This document shows, piece by piece, positions 54,695 through 63,626 of a stretch of DNA of 64,000 bases (its first letter is position 1; each line of letters starts with the position of its first letter). The stretch is from contig JBBDUV010000094.1 in the NCBI GenBank assembly GCA_040903745.1, forward strand, positions 1-64,000. The letters are read 5' to 3'. The position numbers and the translations under genes are program-made. Source of the DNA: M55B112 sp040903745. GTDB lineage: Bacteria > Bacteroidota > Bacteroidia > Bacteroidales > GCA-2748055. The notes under the pieces were generated by a model. That model was given only the letters and a program-made list of their open reading frames with translations. It made no database searches and was not told where the DNA came from.

Positions 54695-55822
54695 ATGGCT
54701 GGATTATATATACATGTGCCGTTTTGCAGGCAGGCTTGCAGGTATTGTGATTTTTATTTTACCGTTAGTCTGAAATACCGTGACGAATTTGTAAACGCAC
54801 TGTTAAAGGAAATATCGTATAGGAAAAATTATATTTTTAGGGATACAATCAGCACGATATACCTTGGAGGAGGCACACCCTCGGTGCTATCCAAAAAGCA
54901 GTTAGACAGGATTATGGGCAGGGTTATACGGGATTATTCCATTGATGGAGATGCAGAGATTACAATAGAGGCGAATCCCGATGACCTTACGGGGGAATCT
55001 ATTGATTTTCTGAGAGGGGAGGGTTTTAACAGGCTTAGTATTGGCATACAATCGTTTCAGGAAAAGAACCTTGAATTGATGCGAAGGTCCCATAATGCAA
55101 AGCAGGCAAAGGAGTGTATAGGGCTGGCACAAAGCAAGGGCTTTGAGAACATCAGTATAGATCTTATTTATGGATTGCCAGGGCTTTCCCTGTCTGAGTG
55201 GGAGGAAACCGTAGGGATAGCGATGGAACAGCCCATTACGCATATTTCTGCATATCATCTTACCTATGAACCGGGTACTGTTTTTCATCATTGGAAAAAA
55301 AAAGGCAGACTAAACGAAGTACCGGAGCAGATAAGCATAGACCAGTATTATTCGCTCAGAAAGCTAACAGGGGAAGCAGGGTTTGAACATTATGAAATAT
55401 CTAATTTTGCTCTAGAGGGGTTTCGCTCGAAACACAACAGTACTTATTGGACAGGGAAAAAATACCTGGGACTCGGACCTTCAGCGCATTCTTTTAACGG
55501 GAAGGAGCGATGCTGGAATGTTTCATCATTAAAACAGTACATTGAAAAGGTAAATTCCGGAGAAAAATTTACTGAATCGGAGATACTTACAACAAAAGAT
55601 TCCTACCACGATTACCTGCTTACCTCACTAAGAACATCTGATGGCGCAGATACGGAATATATCCACAACCATTTTGGAGAGAAAATATTGACACATCTAA
55701 TTGGAAGTGCAAAACCATTTATAGAAAGTGAAGACATCATTCTGGAAAAAGGAATACTCAGGATGACTCCCGGCGGTTGGTTGAGATCGGACCAGGTTAT
55801 AGAAGCACTGATGCTTTATTGA
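54695..55822 (+). CDS. hemW: Radical-SAM haem chaperone HemW
   Basis: 375-aa HemN-like protein. AGLYIHVPFCRQACRYCDFYF gives the CxxxCxxC cluster motif. YLGGGTPSVL, NPDDL and SIGIQSFQEKNLELMRRSHN follow. The N-terminal extension and second-half Cys of true coproporphyrinogen dehydrogenase HemN are lacking, so haem trafficking (HemW) is favoured over oxidase function. It converges with the coiled-coil gene (2-base gap). Confidence 0.93.
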   Translation: MAGLYIHVPFCRQACRYCDFYFTVSLKYRDEFVNALLKEISYRKNYIFRDTISTIYLGGGTPSVLSKKQLDRIMGRVIRDYSIDGDAEITIEANPDDLTGESIDFLRGEGFNRLSIGIQSFQEKNLELMRRSHNAKQAKECIGLAQSKGFENISIDLIYGLPGLSLSEWEETVGIAMEQPITHISAYHLTYEPGTVFHHWKKKGRLNEVPEQISIDQYYSLRKLTGEAGFEHYEISNFALEGFRSKHNSTYWTGKKYLGLGPSAHSFNGKERCWNVSSLKQYIEKVNSGEKFTESEILTTKDSYHDYLLTSLRTSDGADTEYIHNHFGEKILTHLIGSAKPFIESEDIILEKGILRMTPGGWLRSDQVIEALMLY

Positions 55823-55824
55823 AT

Positions 55825-56709
55825 TTATAACGAAAACAGATCGCTGCCGATAAGGCGTCCTTCAGCATATAATTCAACGGAATATTCTCCAGGGACGATC
55901 TCTCCGTTATTGGTCCAGAAGATTGAGACAGGCAAATCTGTGTTCTCATAGGTTACAGTTCTTGAGGCTGAGACGGGAAGATCCTCCCCTCCTGCTTGAA
56001 CCACCTCCATCTCCGGTGATTCCAGTGTAATTCCATCTGGCCTTACTAACCGGAGATAAATCGTTTTTTCTCCGGGAGAAGCCACAGAATTTGCACGAAC
56101 GATAAAATCTGTTCTTATTTTATAAATGCTTTTGATTCTTCTCCTGGGCCTGTTTCTCTCATTGATCGGTTCAACGAAAATATCTGAGACCTGAAGAGAG
56201 GAGGCCAAATCTTTTATCTCTTCCAATTGGGCCTTATCAGTTTCAAGCCTGGTTTTTTCCGATTTTAACTGCTGTTCAGACCTTTTTAACTGTACATTTT
56301 CAGCCATTAGGGCCTGGTTGTGGGAATTAAGGGAATCGATCTGTACAATGTAACTCCTTAGCACGGAACGCAATGTTTCCATTTCGCGTTTATACATTCT
56401 TATTTTGTAGGCATCATCAGCCTGTATAGCGATCAACCTGTTAATCTTTTCCTGCTGAATAGCCATCTCTTCCTGAATACGTTTATTGTCCGTATTAAGA
56501 GAATCATATGATAAATAGATATTATGTAATTCACTCTCCAGGGAATCTTTTTCCATGGCAAAATAGATCCTGTTTTGCTCGAGTATTCTCTGTGTATTAT
56601 CATAGTCTTTCTTCAAATCCACGAGCATGTACACCGAAACGCTTAACACCACAACCAATAATCCAATGACTCCATAGAGTACTCCTGTATTTATTTTTTT
56701 CTCAGCCAT
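55825..56709 (-). CDS. Coiled-coil inner-membrane protein
   Basis: 294 aa: short cytoplasmic N-terminus, one helix (about 11-29, VLYGVIGLLVVVLSVSVYML), a coiled coil (about 30-170) and a C-terminal beta domain (about 175-294, with YLRLVRPDGITLESPEMEV). Common in Bacteroidota and often mislabelled as a chromosome-partitioning protein. Function is unknown. Single gene with its own -7-like box. Confidence 0.72.
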   Translation of the reverse strand: MAEKKINTGVLYGVIGLLVVVLSVSVYMLVDLKKDYDNTQRILEQNRIYFAMEKDSLESELHNIYLSYDSLNTDNKRIQEEMAIQQEKINRLIAIQADDAYKIRMYKREMETLRSVLRSYIVQIDSLNSHNQALMAENVQLKRSEQQLKSEKTRLETDKAQLEEIKDLASSLQVSDIFVEPINERNRPRRRIKSIYKIRTDFIVRANSVASPGEKTIYLRLVRPDGITLESPEMEVVQAGGEDLPVSASRTVTYENTDLPVSIFWTNNGEIVPGEYSVELYAEGRLIGSDLFSL

Positions 56710-56730
56710 TATAATTTAAGTTAACAAGTA

Positions 56731-56738
56731 CAAATATA
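56731..56738 (-). promoter_or_regulatory. -7-like element of the coiled-coil gene
   Basis: Leftward TATATTTG, 21 bases before ATG 56709, matches TAnnTTTG. Confidence 0.4.
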
Positions 56739-56905
56739 TGAATTAGACAGCAACCGCGGAACTCTTTTCAAAGACTGAAAACAACTTGGTTTTCGTGCAG
56801 ATATTATATAGGTAATTGACTGTTTTGAAGGTGACCATAAGAATGGGATTAACATTTTAGCTTTGCTGAGCGCGTTAACTCCTTTTTTGTAAGCACTTTA
56901 TATTA

Positions 56906-57841
56906 TTACTTCTTACGACTATGGGGAACATCTTTTTCAGTTATACCAAACTTTTCATCAGATTCGAGATTTCCTGTGGGTTCAACATGAACCATGACAT
57001 CATACACATTTTTTATATCCTCTTTAATTTTGTTTTCGACCTTTTTTGCTATGCCATGTGCCTCCATTACGCTCATTTCGGGGTCTACCTCAATATCCAG
57101 GTTGATCATGTACCGCGATCCGATTTTTCTGGCCCGTGTACGGTGTGGGTTATGAGCCCCTTCAACCTTTTTAATAGCCTCAAAAAGTTTATTGTAAAGA
57201 TTGGGGTCATCAATTCCATCCATGAGATCTGTATTGGATTTAAGAAAAATTTTTATCGCTTCATACATAATGAATATGCTAATTATTAATGCGATAATTT
57301 TATCAATTACAGCGATCTGAAAAAAGATTGTTGTAAGCAATCCAAGCAGAACAGTAAAGGAGACCAGTATATCATTGCGCATATGGATACCCATGGTGAC
57401 AAGCATATTGCTGTTTGTATTTTTCCCGATACTTTTTAAATACAGACTCAGCAAGATTTTTCCCAGCATTGAAAAGATGGTAACATAAATTGCAATCATC
57501 GCCGGAATGGTATTGACCTCCTGACTGATGAGTCGTTGAACAGCAGAAATGGCCAATTGGGCACCAGCCAAAAAGATCAGCATTGATAATACTTTCGTAG
57601 CTACCGTGTCGGCTTTAACATACCCATAGGAGAACTTTATATTAGGCGGTTTCTGTACCACCCTTGCAGCCACCAAAGTAACTATTGAACTGATAATATC
57701 GGCAGATGAATCAATACCATCTGCAATAACGGCGAAGCTGCCTGAGATAAAGCCAACTACCAGCTTAAGCAATGCCAGCAGAGCATTTCCTATAATGGAA
57801 ACCCAGGATGCAAATACAATTTTATTTTTAAGATTTACCAT
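56906..57841 (-). CDS. Cation diffusion facilitator (CDF) efflux transporter
   Basis: 311-aa inner-membrane metal/proton antiporter with six helices and a cytoplasmic domain. TM2 has ADGIDSSAD (DxxxD) and TM5 has GIHMRND (HxxxD), the metal site. The C-terminal domain (about 215-295) has SRYMINLDIEVDPEMSVMEAHGIAKKVE and the His in VMVHVEP. The Asp-rich TM2 site fits iron or manganese as well as zinc. Its start is one base after the ZIP stop, so the pair is an operon. Confidence 0.92.
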   Translation of the reverse strand: MVNLKNKIVFASWVSIIGNALLALLKLVVGFISGSFAVIADGIDSSADIISSIVTLVAARVVQKPPNIKFSYGYVKADTVATKVLSMLIFLAGAQLAISAVQRLISQEVNTIPAMIAIYVTIFSMLGKILLSLYLKSIGKNTNSNMLVTMGIHMRNDILVSFTVLLGLLTTIFFQIAVIDKIIALIISIFIMYEAIKIFLKSNTDLMDGIDDPNLYNKLFEAIKKVEGAHNPHRTRARKIGSRYMINLDIEVDPEMSVMEAHGIAKKVENKIKEDIKNVYDVMVHVEPTGNLESDEKFGITEKDVPHSRKK

Positions 57842-57842
57842 T

Positions 57843-58667
57843 TTATAAAAACAATAACAGACTTAGGGCCATCACTGCCATTCCAGTCACGAAACCATAA
57901 ATCGAATAATGGTGATGCCCATATTCTTCAGCAGTAGGAAGCAGTTCATCTATTGAAATAAATACCATAATGCCGGCTACAGATCCAAACATTACCCCGA
58001 ATACTCCCGGGGGTATTTCTGAATTGGAAAAAAATATTGAAATAATGAAAAAGGCGAAGAGTGCTCCAACAGGTTCTGCCAGACCGGAGAGCATGGAGAG
58101 GAAGAAGCCTTTTTTCTTGCTCCCTGTTCCATATGAAATCGGTACCGATACAGCAATGCCTTCTGGAATATTATGAATGGCAATAGCAATAGCTACAGGG
58201 ATGGCCAGTTCAGGCTCAGAGAGTCCCGCAAAGAAGGTGGCGACACCTTCCGGAAAATTGTGGATGGCAATGGCAATAGCGGTAAAGGATCCCATTCGGA
58301 TAAGTTTGGGATCGCGTTTCTCAGAACCGTTTTTTACCTCCTCAATTCGCCTGACTTCATGGGGATTTTCATACGAAGGGATAAGTTTGTCAATCAAGCC
58401 GATAACCAGTACGCCTGCGAAAAAAGAGACCACTGTTAACCAGGCACCCTGGTAGGAACCATAAGTTTCCGATAATGAATCATTTGATTTTATGAGAATT
58501 TCCATAAATGACACATAAATCATTACCCCGGCAGAAAAACCCAGACTGGCAGAGAGGAAACGGGTATTCGTTTTCTTTGTGAAAAAGGCCAAAGCACTCC
58601 CGATGCCGGTGGAGAGGCCGGCAAAAATCGTTAATCCAAATGCAAACCAGAAGTTCCCTGTGTCCAT
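57843..58667 (-). CDS. ZIP-family metal permease (ZupT-like)
   Basis: 274-aa divalent-metal importer, eight helices. HNFPEGVATF (TM4) and HNIPEGIAVS (TM5) form the binuclear metal site, and the charged variable loop (about 95-118) is between TM3 and TM4. GSALAFFTKKTNTRFLS at the N-terminus and the C-terminal ISIDELLPTAEEYG fit the GufA/ZupT group. Directly upstream of the CDF gene (one-base gap); ZIP imports and CDF exports, so the two work in opposite directions unless their metals differ. Confidence 0.93.
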   Translation of the reverse strand: MDTGNFWFAFGLTIFAGLSTGIGSALAFFTKKTNTRFLSASLGFSAGVMIYVSFMEILIKSNDSLSETYGSYQGAWLTVVSFFAGVLVIGLIDKLIPSYENPHEVRRIEEVKNGSEKRDPKLIRMGSFTAIAIAIHNFPEGVATFFAGLSEPELAIPVAIAIAIHNIPEGIAVSVPISYGTGSKKKGFFLSMLSGLAEPVGALFAFFIISIFFSNSEIPPGVFGVMFGSVAGIMVFISIDELLPTAEEYGHHHYSIYGFVTGMAVMALSLLLFL

Positions 58668-58718
58668 GTAGGAAGTATAAGAAATTATAAAGAGATAAAA
58701 TCTACAAGTATCACGGTA

Positions 58719-59591
58719 CTATTTTTTTTCGACCTTCTTCTTTGGTTTCTTGGGTATAGGTGTTTTAGAAAAATATGAGGGTTTTCTTTTGGTATAAACA
58801 ATCAATCCAATGCCTATTAGGATGAAGGGCAGACTTAGCATCTGTCCCATATTTAAGAACATGCCAACCTCAAAAGAAACCTGCTCGTTTTTTATGAATT
58901 CGATGAAGAACCGGGCCGAAAACAGCAGGATCAGGAATAATCCAAAAATAAATCCATCCCTTAATTCGTCCTTCTTTTTCATATAGAAAATGAAAAGAAT
59001 TGCAAAAATAATCAGGTAGCTCAAGGCTTCATAAATCTGGGTAGGATGGCTGGGCAGGTTGGGGAGCAAGGATCCGGTTACAGGGTCGATTACTTTATCA
59101 CGTACAAAAAGAAAAGCCCAGGGGACATCCGTAGCTCGTCCATATATCTCCGAATTGAACAGATTACCGGTTCGGATAAATGCTCCGGCTAACGGAACCA
59201 CAATAACAAGCCGGTCCATCAGCCAAAGGAATGAGAGTCTGTGCTTTTTTATATAAAGCCAAATTGCCAGTAAAATACCAATAGCTGCACCGTGACTTGC
59301 CAGTCCGCCTTTCCATATTTTCAAGATCTCAAGAGGATTGCTTAAATAATAGGAGGGTTCATAGAACAGACAATGACCAAGTCTCGCTCCGGCAATCACT
59401 CCAATGGCAACATAGATAAGCAGCTGGTCGAGCATTTCTGCATCCAGCCTTTTAATGTTTAACGCTTTTGTAAATACCAGGTATCCCGAAAGAAATGCCA
59501 TCGCAAACATAAGTCCATACCACCTGATTGACAGTGAACCGATGTTGAAAATCTCGGGATCAATATCCCAGGTTATATAATTCAATATCAT
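58719..59591 (-). CDS. lgt: Prolipoprotein diacylglyceryl transferase
   Basis: Attaches diacylglycerol to the lipobox Cys, 290 aa, seven helices. IRWYGLMFAMAF, GARLGHCLFYEPSYYL, GLASHGAAIG and the signature RTGNLFNSEIYGRATDVPW (with essential Arg and Asn) are present. The C-terminus has a Lys-rich tail (KKPKKKVEKK), cytoplasmic. The last gene of the leftward cluster ZIP-CDF is 51 bases away on the same strand, so co-transcription (lgt first) is possible. Confidence 0.96.
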   Translation of the reverse strand: MILNYITWDIDPEIFNIGSLSIRWYGLMFAMAFLSGYLVFTKALNIKRLDAEMLDQLLIYVAIGVIAGARLGHCLFYEPSYYLSNPLEILKIWKGGLASHGAAIGILLAIWLYIKKHRLSFLWLMDRLVIVVPLAGAFIRTGNLFNSEIYGRATDVPWAFLFVRDKVIDPVTGSLLPNLPSHPTQIYEALSYLIIFAILFIFYMKKKDELRDGFIFGLFLILLFSARFFIEFIKNEQVSFEVGMFLNMGQMLSLPFILIGIGLIVYTKRKPSYFSKTPIPKKPKKKVEKK

Positions 59592-59685
59592 AGCAAAAGA
59601 TTTTTTTCGAGGGATAAAGCTACAAATAATATGTTATTCTTGATTACCGATAGCTGATTTTATATGATAGCATACTTTGAATACA

Positions 59686-59693
59686 TATCTTTG
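59686..59693 (+). promoter_or_regulatory. -7-like element of the Ig-like lipoprotein gene
   Basis: TATCTTTG ends 9 bases before ATG 59703, which makes any earlier start (59664) unlikely and predicts a leader of only a few bases. Confidence 0.45.
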
Positions 59694-59702
59694 TACATCC
59701 GA

Positions 59703-61601
59703 ATGAAACCAATTAAGATCATATTGTGCTTACTGGTGAATACTTTGTTACTTATTGTATTCGGATGTGCACAGCAGGGGGCACCTACCGGAGGACCAAA
59801 GGATGAAGACCCTCCGGTTGTTCTAAAATCGACACCGGAAAATTACGCTACGAATTTTAACGCTAAAAAGATAACCATCACATTTGATGAGTATCTTGAT
59901 ATGGGCAATTTTACACAGGAACTGGTAGTTTCGCCACCGATGGAAGAGAAGCCAGAGATACGGCTCAGGAATAAGCAATTGATCATAGAATTTGAGGAGG
60001 ATCTGAAAGAGAAAGTAACCTATACGTATAACTTTGGGGAAGGCATTAAGGATTTGAACGAAAAAAATGTACTTCTAAATTATGAATTTGTTTTTTCAAC
60101 AGGCGATTACCTGGATTCCCTCTCTGTAAAAGGGACTTTGAAAAACGCATTTGATCTGTCAGTTCCGGAAACTCCGATCAATGTCATGCTGTACAGGGAG
60201 TTGGAAGATTCAATTCCTTTAAAACAGATACCGTACTATGTCGGAAGAGCTGATAAAGAGGGAAATTTTGCAGTAAATAATTTAAAGGATGGGATATACA
60301 AGATGTTTGTTCTGAAAGATGGGAACAGCAACTTTTTATTTGATATGCCGGATGAAAAAATTGCATTTCTGGATTCAAGCCTGACGATTGACGGGGAGTA
60401 TTTCAGAAAGATTATGCTGGAGTCTGATGTTTATGATTCAACAGACCTTCAAATGAAGTCCCTGACCATTGATGTTGATACTGTGGGAATGAGTTCAGAT
60501 TCTATTCAGATTTTGCTGGACTCACTGGAACAGGCGAAGCCGGATTTCAATGCACTGTATGTAGACTTGTATATGTTCACAGAGGAATCAAATAATCAAT
60601 TTATCAGTGAATATAAGAGAGATGACAAAAGAAAGATAGAGCTGCTTTTCAACCTGCCACTTACAGATAGTTTTGCTTTTCAACCTGTTTTTCCTGGTAC
60701 ACTTTCCATGGATGATCTGATTTATGAATTTGGTCGGAACAGGGATTCACTGACTATCTGGATGGGGGATACAGTTGTTGCAGATTTGGATACCGTTCAA
60801 CTCTCCTTTCAATATACAGTATACGACTCCATTGATAATCCTGTATCCAAAGTGGATACACTCCTGTTTTCCTACCGTGAGCGAACAACGAAAAGCAGGA
60901 AAGATGATAAGAAGAAGGTGAAAATGGAGTCTTTGCAAATATCAACAATCAGGAACAGGGCCAAACATGATATAAGAAGAGATTTGAATTTTACTATCAA
61001 CGAGCCGTTGTTGAGCATCGAACCTGAATTATTCGGTCTGTTCATCATTCCCGATTCCATTGAAGTTCCGGTTGAAGTGGAACCATTTATTGACACAACC
61101 CACTTGCGGAGGGCAAAGATCAGTCATCCATGGAAAGAGGAGGGAAAATACAGAATTGTGCTCTATCCAGGTGCGATGACTAATATCTACGGAGTTACCA
61201 ATGATACGACCGACCTTACATTTCAGATCCGACCACTTGCTGATTATGGCAGAATCAATCTTTCACTGGAAAATGTCAGCGACACCCTGATTATCCAGCT
61301 CTTCAAAAAAGACAAAATGACAAGGAGTCTTGAAATCTCCACCTCCGGGACATATCTTTTCGATTTCATTGATCCCGCTACATATCACATTAAAATCGTT
61401 CACGACCGAAACAGAAATGGAAAATGGGATACCGGAAATTACCTGAAGGGATTGCAACCGGAAAAAGTGGAATTTGTGCCACGTGAGCTAAAAATTCGGG
61501 CAAATTGGGACCACGATGTTGCTTATATAATCGGCACAAACAGTGATCCACCATCATCTGCTGAAGAGGATGAGGATGAGAAAGAGAAATTGTTGTTATA
61601 A
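59703..61601 (+). CDS. Lipoprotein with SbsA-type Ig-like domain
   Basis: 632 aa from ATG 59703. The lipobox is IVFGC (Cys about 20) followed by AQQGAPTGGPKD. The first domain (about 33-130, DPPVVLKSTPENYATNFNAKKITITFDEYLD) is a Big_5-type domain. The rest is beta-rich, contains a carboxypeptidase-regulatory-like segment (GRADKEGNFAVNNLKDGIYKMFVLKDGN) and ends in an acidic tail (EEDEDEKEK). Common in Bacteroidota, function unknown; probably exposed on the outer membrane. Confidence 0.82.
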   Translation: MKPIKIILCLLVNTLLLIVFGCAQQGAPTGGPKDEDPPVVLKSTPENYATNFNAKKITITFDEYLDMGNFTQELVVSPPMEEKPEIRLRNKQLIIEFEEDLKEKVTYTYNFGEGIKDLNEKNVLLNYEFVFSTGDYLDSLSVKGTLKNAFDLSVPETPINVMLYRELEDSIPLKQIPYYVGRADKEGNFAVNNLKDGIYKMFVLKDGNSNFLFDMPDEKIAFLDSSLTIDGEYFRKIMLESDVYDSTDLQMKSLTIDVDTVGMSSDSIQILLDSLEQAKPDFNALYVDLYMFTEESNNQFISEYKRDDKRKIELLFNLPLTDSFAFQPVFPGTLSMDDLIYEFGRNRDSLTIWMGDTVVADLDTVQLSFQYTVYDSIDNPVSKVDTLLFSYRERTTKSRKDDKKKVKMESLQISTIRNRAKHDIRRDLNFTINEPLLSIEPELFGLFIIPDSIEVPVEVEPFIDTTHLRRAKISHPWKEEGKYRIVLYPGAMTNIYGVTNDTTDLTFQIRPLADYGRINLSLENVSDTLIIQLFKKDKMTRSLEISTSGTYLFDFIDPATYHIKIVHDRNRNGKWDTGNYLKGLQPEKVEFVPRELKIRANWDHDVAYIIGTNSDPPSSAEEDEDEKEKLLL

Positions 61602-61608
61602 GTTTTAT

Positions 61609-62586
61609 TTAGCTCAATTCTTTCCAGATAAGCGCAGCAGCACCAAGAACAGCAATGTTCTTGTGTAAAAGCGCAGAGGGAAGAATATCGATTTTGTTCT
61701 GAAATACTTTAAGCAGGTTCTCCTCCATTGCTGCTTTTGTCGGTTTAAAAATCCAATCACCGGCTAAAGCAAGGCCACCAAAGAGAAATATTGCCTGCGG
61801 ACTGATATGGGCAACCGTATCAGCCAGTGATTTTCCAAGCATTTTTCCAGTTTTTTTAAAAGCCTTCATTGCAATGGTGTCACCGTTATTGGCCGCCAGG
61901 GTAATCTGTTTTGAGTCCAGATCCTGAAAAGAAACTCCCCGAAAAACAGAATCATCGGTTTCCGTTGCAAGCATTTCGAATACAGTTCTTTTAATTCCCG
62001 AAGCGGACACGTACGTTTCAAGGCAGCCTTTTTTACCACAACCACAGGTACGTCCGTTTTCCCTTACGCATACATGACCCAACTCACCAGCAAAACCATC
62101 GTGTCCGTAAATAAGCCTGCCGTTTACTACCAAACCACTTCCAAGCCCAGTTCCCAGGGTGATCATCAGAAAATTATCCATCTTCTGTGCTGCGCCAAAA
62201 ACCATCTCTCCGATGGCGGCAGCATTGGCATCGTTTGTAAGAGCCACCGGCAATTTGAAGGTAGAACCAAAGATGTCTGCAAAGGGGATTACACCCTTCC
62301 AGATAAGGTTAGGAGCATATTCAATATTCCCAGTGTAGTAATTAGCATTCGGGGCACCGATACCGATACCGAGAATTTTAAATTTATCCAATTTCTCACC
62401 AATGTCTTTGTGAAGAAGAGCGTGGATTGCCTCTGCAAAAGATTTGGGATCATCATATTTATCCGTTTCTATTGCATTATCGTAGAACAATTTCCCCGAG
62501 CGGTCTGTAATTCCCAGTTTCGTGTACGTACCTCCAATATCTATTCCGATTACTACCTCTTTTTTCATCCTGTTTATTGTAGACAT
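61609..62586 (-). CDS. ROK-family sugar kinase (glucokinase-like)
   Basis: 325 aa. ATP/phosphate motif IGIDIGGTYTKLG (about 12-24), the ROK signature LVVNGRLIYGHDGFAGELGHV and zinc motif CGCGKKGCLETYVS are present; ALTNDANAAAIGE carries the catalytic Asp. Glucose or N-acetyl sugar phosphorylation is likely. No DNA-binding domain, so it is a kinase not a repressor. Start ATG 62586 or 62568. Its 5' end faces uspA. Confidence 0.92.
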   Translation of the reverse strand: MSTINRMKKEVVIGIDIGGTYTKLGITDRSGKLFYDNAIETDKYDDPKSFAEAIHALLHKDIGEKLDKFKILGIGIGAPNANYYTGNIEYAPNLIWKGVIPFADIFGSTFKLPVALTNDANAAAIGEMVFGAAQKMDNFLMITLGTGLGSGLVVNGRLIYGHDGFAGELGHVCVRENGRTCGCGKKGCLETYVSASGIKRTVFEMLATETDDSVFRGVSFQDLDSKQITLAANNGDTIAMKAFKKTGKMLGKSLADTVAHISPQAIFLFGGLALAGDWIFKPTKAAMEENLLKVFQNKIDILPSALLHKNIAVLGAAALIWKELS

Positions 62587-62684
62587 TTATGTTTGTAAAA
62601 GTAAAACAAATAGTTTATTCCTTCAAGTGATGTTTTGTTGTTACAGTTTAGGCAGCTATCAGAGGGTTTTATAAAGAATTTTCC

Positions 62685-62699
62685 GATATTGACAATATC
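62685..62699. promoter_or_regulatory. 15-bp palindrome between the ROK and UspA genes
   Basis: GATATTG-A-CAATATC, a perfect dyad about 66 bases upstream of the uspA ATG. Candidate operator; nothing else is recognisable in the 179-base divergent gap. Confidence 0.4.
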
Positions 62700-62765
62700 A
62701 TACATATAATTACCTTTCATTGTGGAATTATTTTTAAATTAGCCGTATCAATAAAAACAAAACCC

Positions 62766-63617
62766 ATGAAAAATTTCATTATACCGATCGATTTTTCCAA
62801 GGAATCGATTAATGGTCTTGAACTGGCTGTTCAGTTTTCTAAGGTTCGGGAGGTAAATTTGCAGATGGTCTATGTTATTACTTCAGTTTCTGATTACCAT
62901 CCCAGTACCATCAGTGACGAGAAGAAATTTGCAGAAGAGCGCTTTAAAAAGTTAATTCTTGAATATGAACCAAGACTGGGAAACAATTCCAAACTGAGAT
63001 ATATTATCAAACAGGGAAAAGTATACAGGGAAATTGTAAATCAGGTAAATTCATATAAGGATGCCGTTGTTTGCGCATCAACACATGGGGCTTCAGGATT
63101 TGAGGAGTTGTTTGTGGGAAGCAATGCACTAAAAATAATGGCAGCCACAAACAAGCCGGTATTTGCTATCAGGAAAAGTCCGGTTCCTGCCAAAATAAAG
63201 AAAATAGTTGTTCCTATTAAGCTTCATCCCGACACGCGGCAAAAATTGCCTGCTACAGCAGAAGTTGCAAAATTATTTGGAGCAGAGGTACATGTTGTCG
63301 GAATATCGACAAAGAATAACAAGCGGGATATTAATCGGATCCAGTCTTATTGTGATCAGTCAGTAGGATTTTTAAAAAGCAGAAAGGTTCATAGCGTTCA
63401 ACATATGGTAACTGGTGATAGTCTGCCCATACTTACACTAAATTATGCCAATGCGGTTGATGCAGATATGATTATCATTATGGCGAGTTCAATTGATAAA
63501 TGGAATGTGCTTTTCGGAAGTTATGCACAGCAGATGATGAACAAGTCGAAGGTCCCTCTGCTGTGTATTACACCCAGAGCGAAGCAGCTTCCAACAGGGT
63601 TTCGAACATTTGGCTAA
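62766..63617 (+). CDS. Tandem universal stress protein
   Basis: 283 aa with two UspA domains (about 1-138 and 145-275). The first has IPIDFSKESINGLELAVQF and VCASTHGASGFEELFVGSNALKIMAATNKPVFAI; the second ends FGSYAQQMMNKSKVPLLCI. The ATP motif GxxGxxxxGSxxxxV is present in the first domain and degenerate in the second. It starts a + strand unit with ispD 9 bases later. Confidence 0.92.
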   Translation: MKNFIIPIDFSKESINGLELAVQFSKVREVNLQMVYVITSVSDYHPSTISDEKKFAEERFKKLILEYEPRLGNNSKLRYIIKQGKVYREIVNQVNSYKDAVVCASTHGASGFEELFVGSNALKIMAATNKPVFAIRKSPVPAKIKKIVVPIKLHPDTRQKLPATAEVAKLFGAEVHVVGISTKNNKRDINRIQSYCDQSVGFLKSRKVHSVQHMVTGDSLPILTLNYANAVDADMIIIMASSIDKWNVLFGSYAQQMMNKSKVPLLCITPRAKQLPTGFRTFG

Positions 63618-63626
63618 GCGATAATT

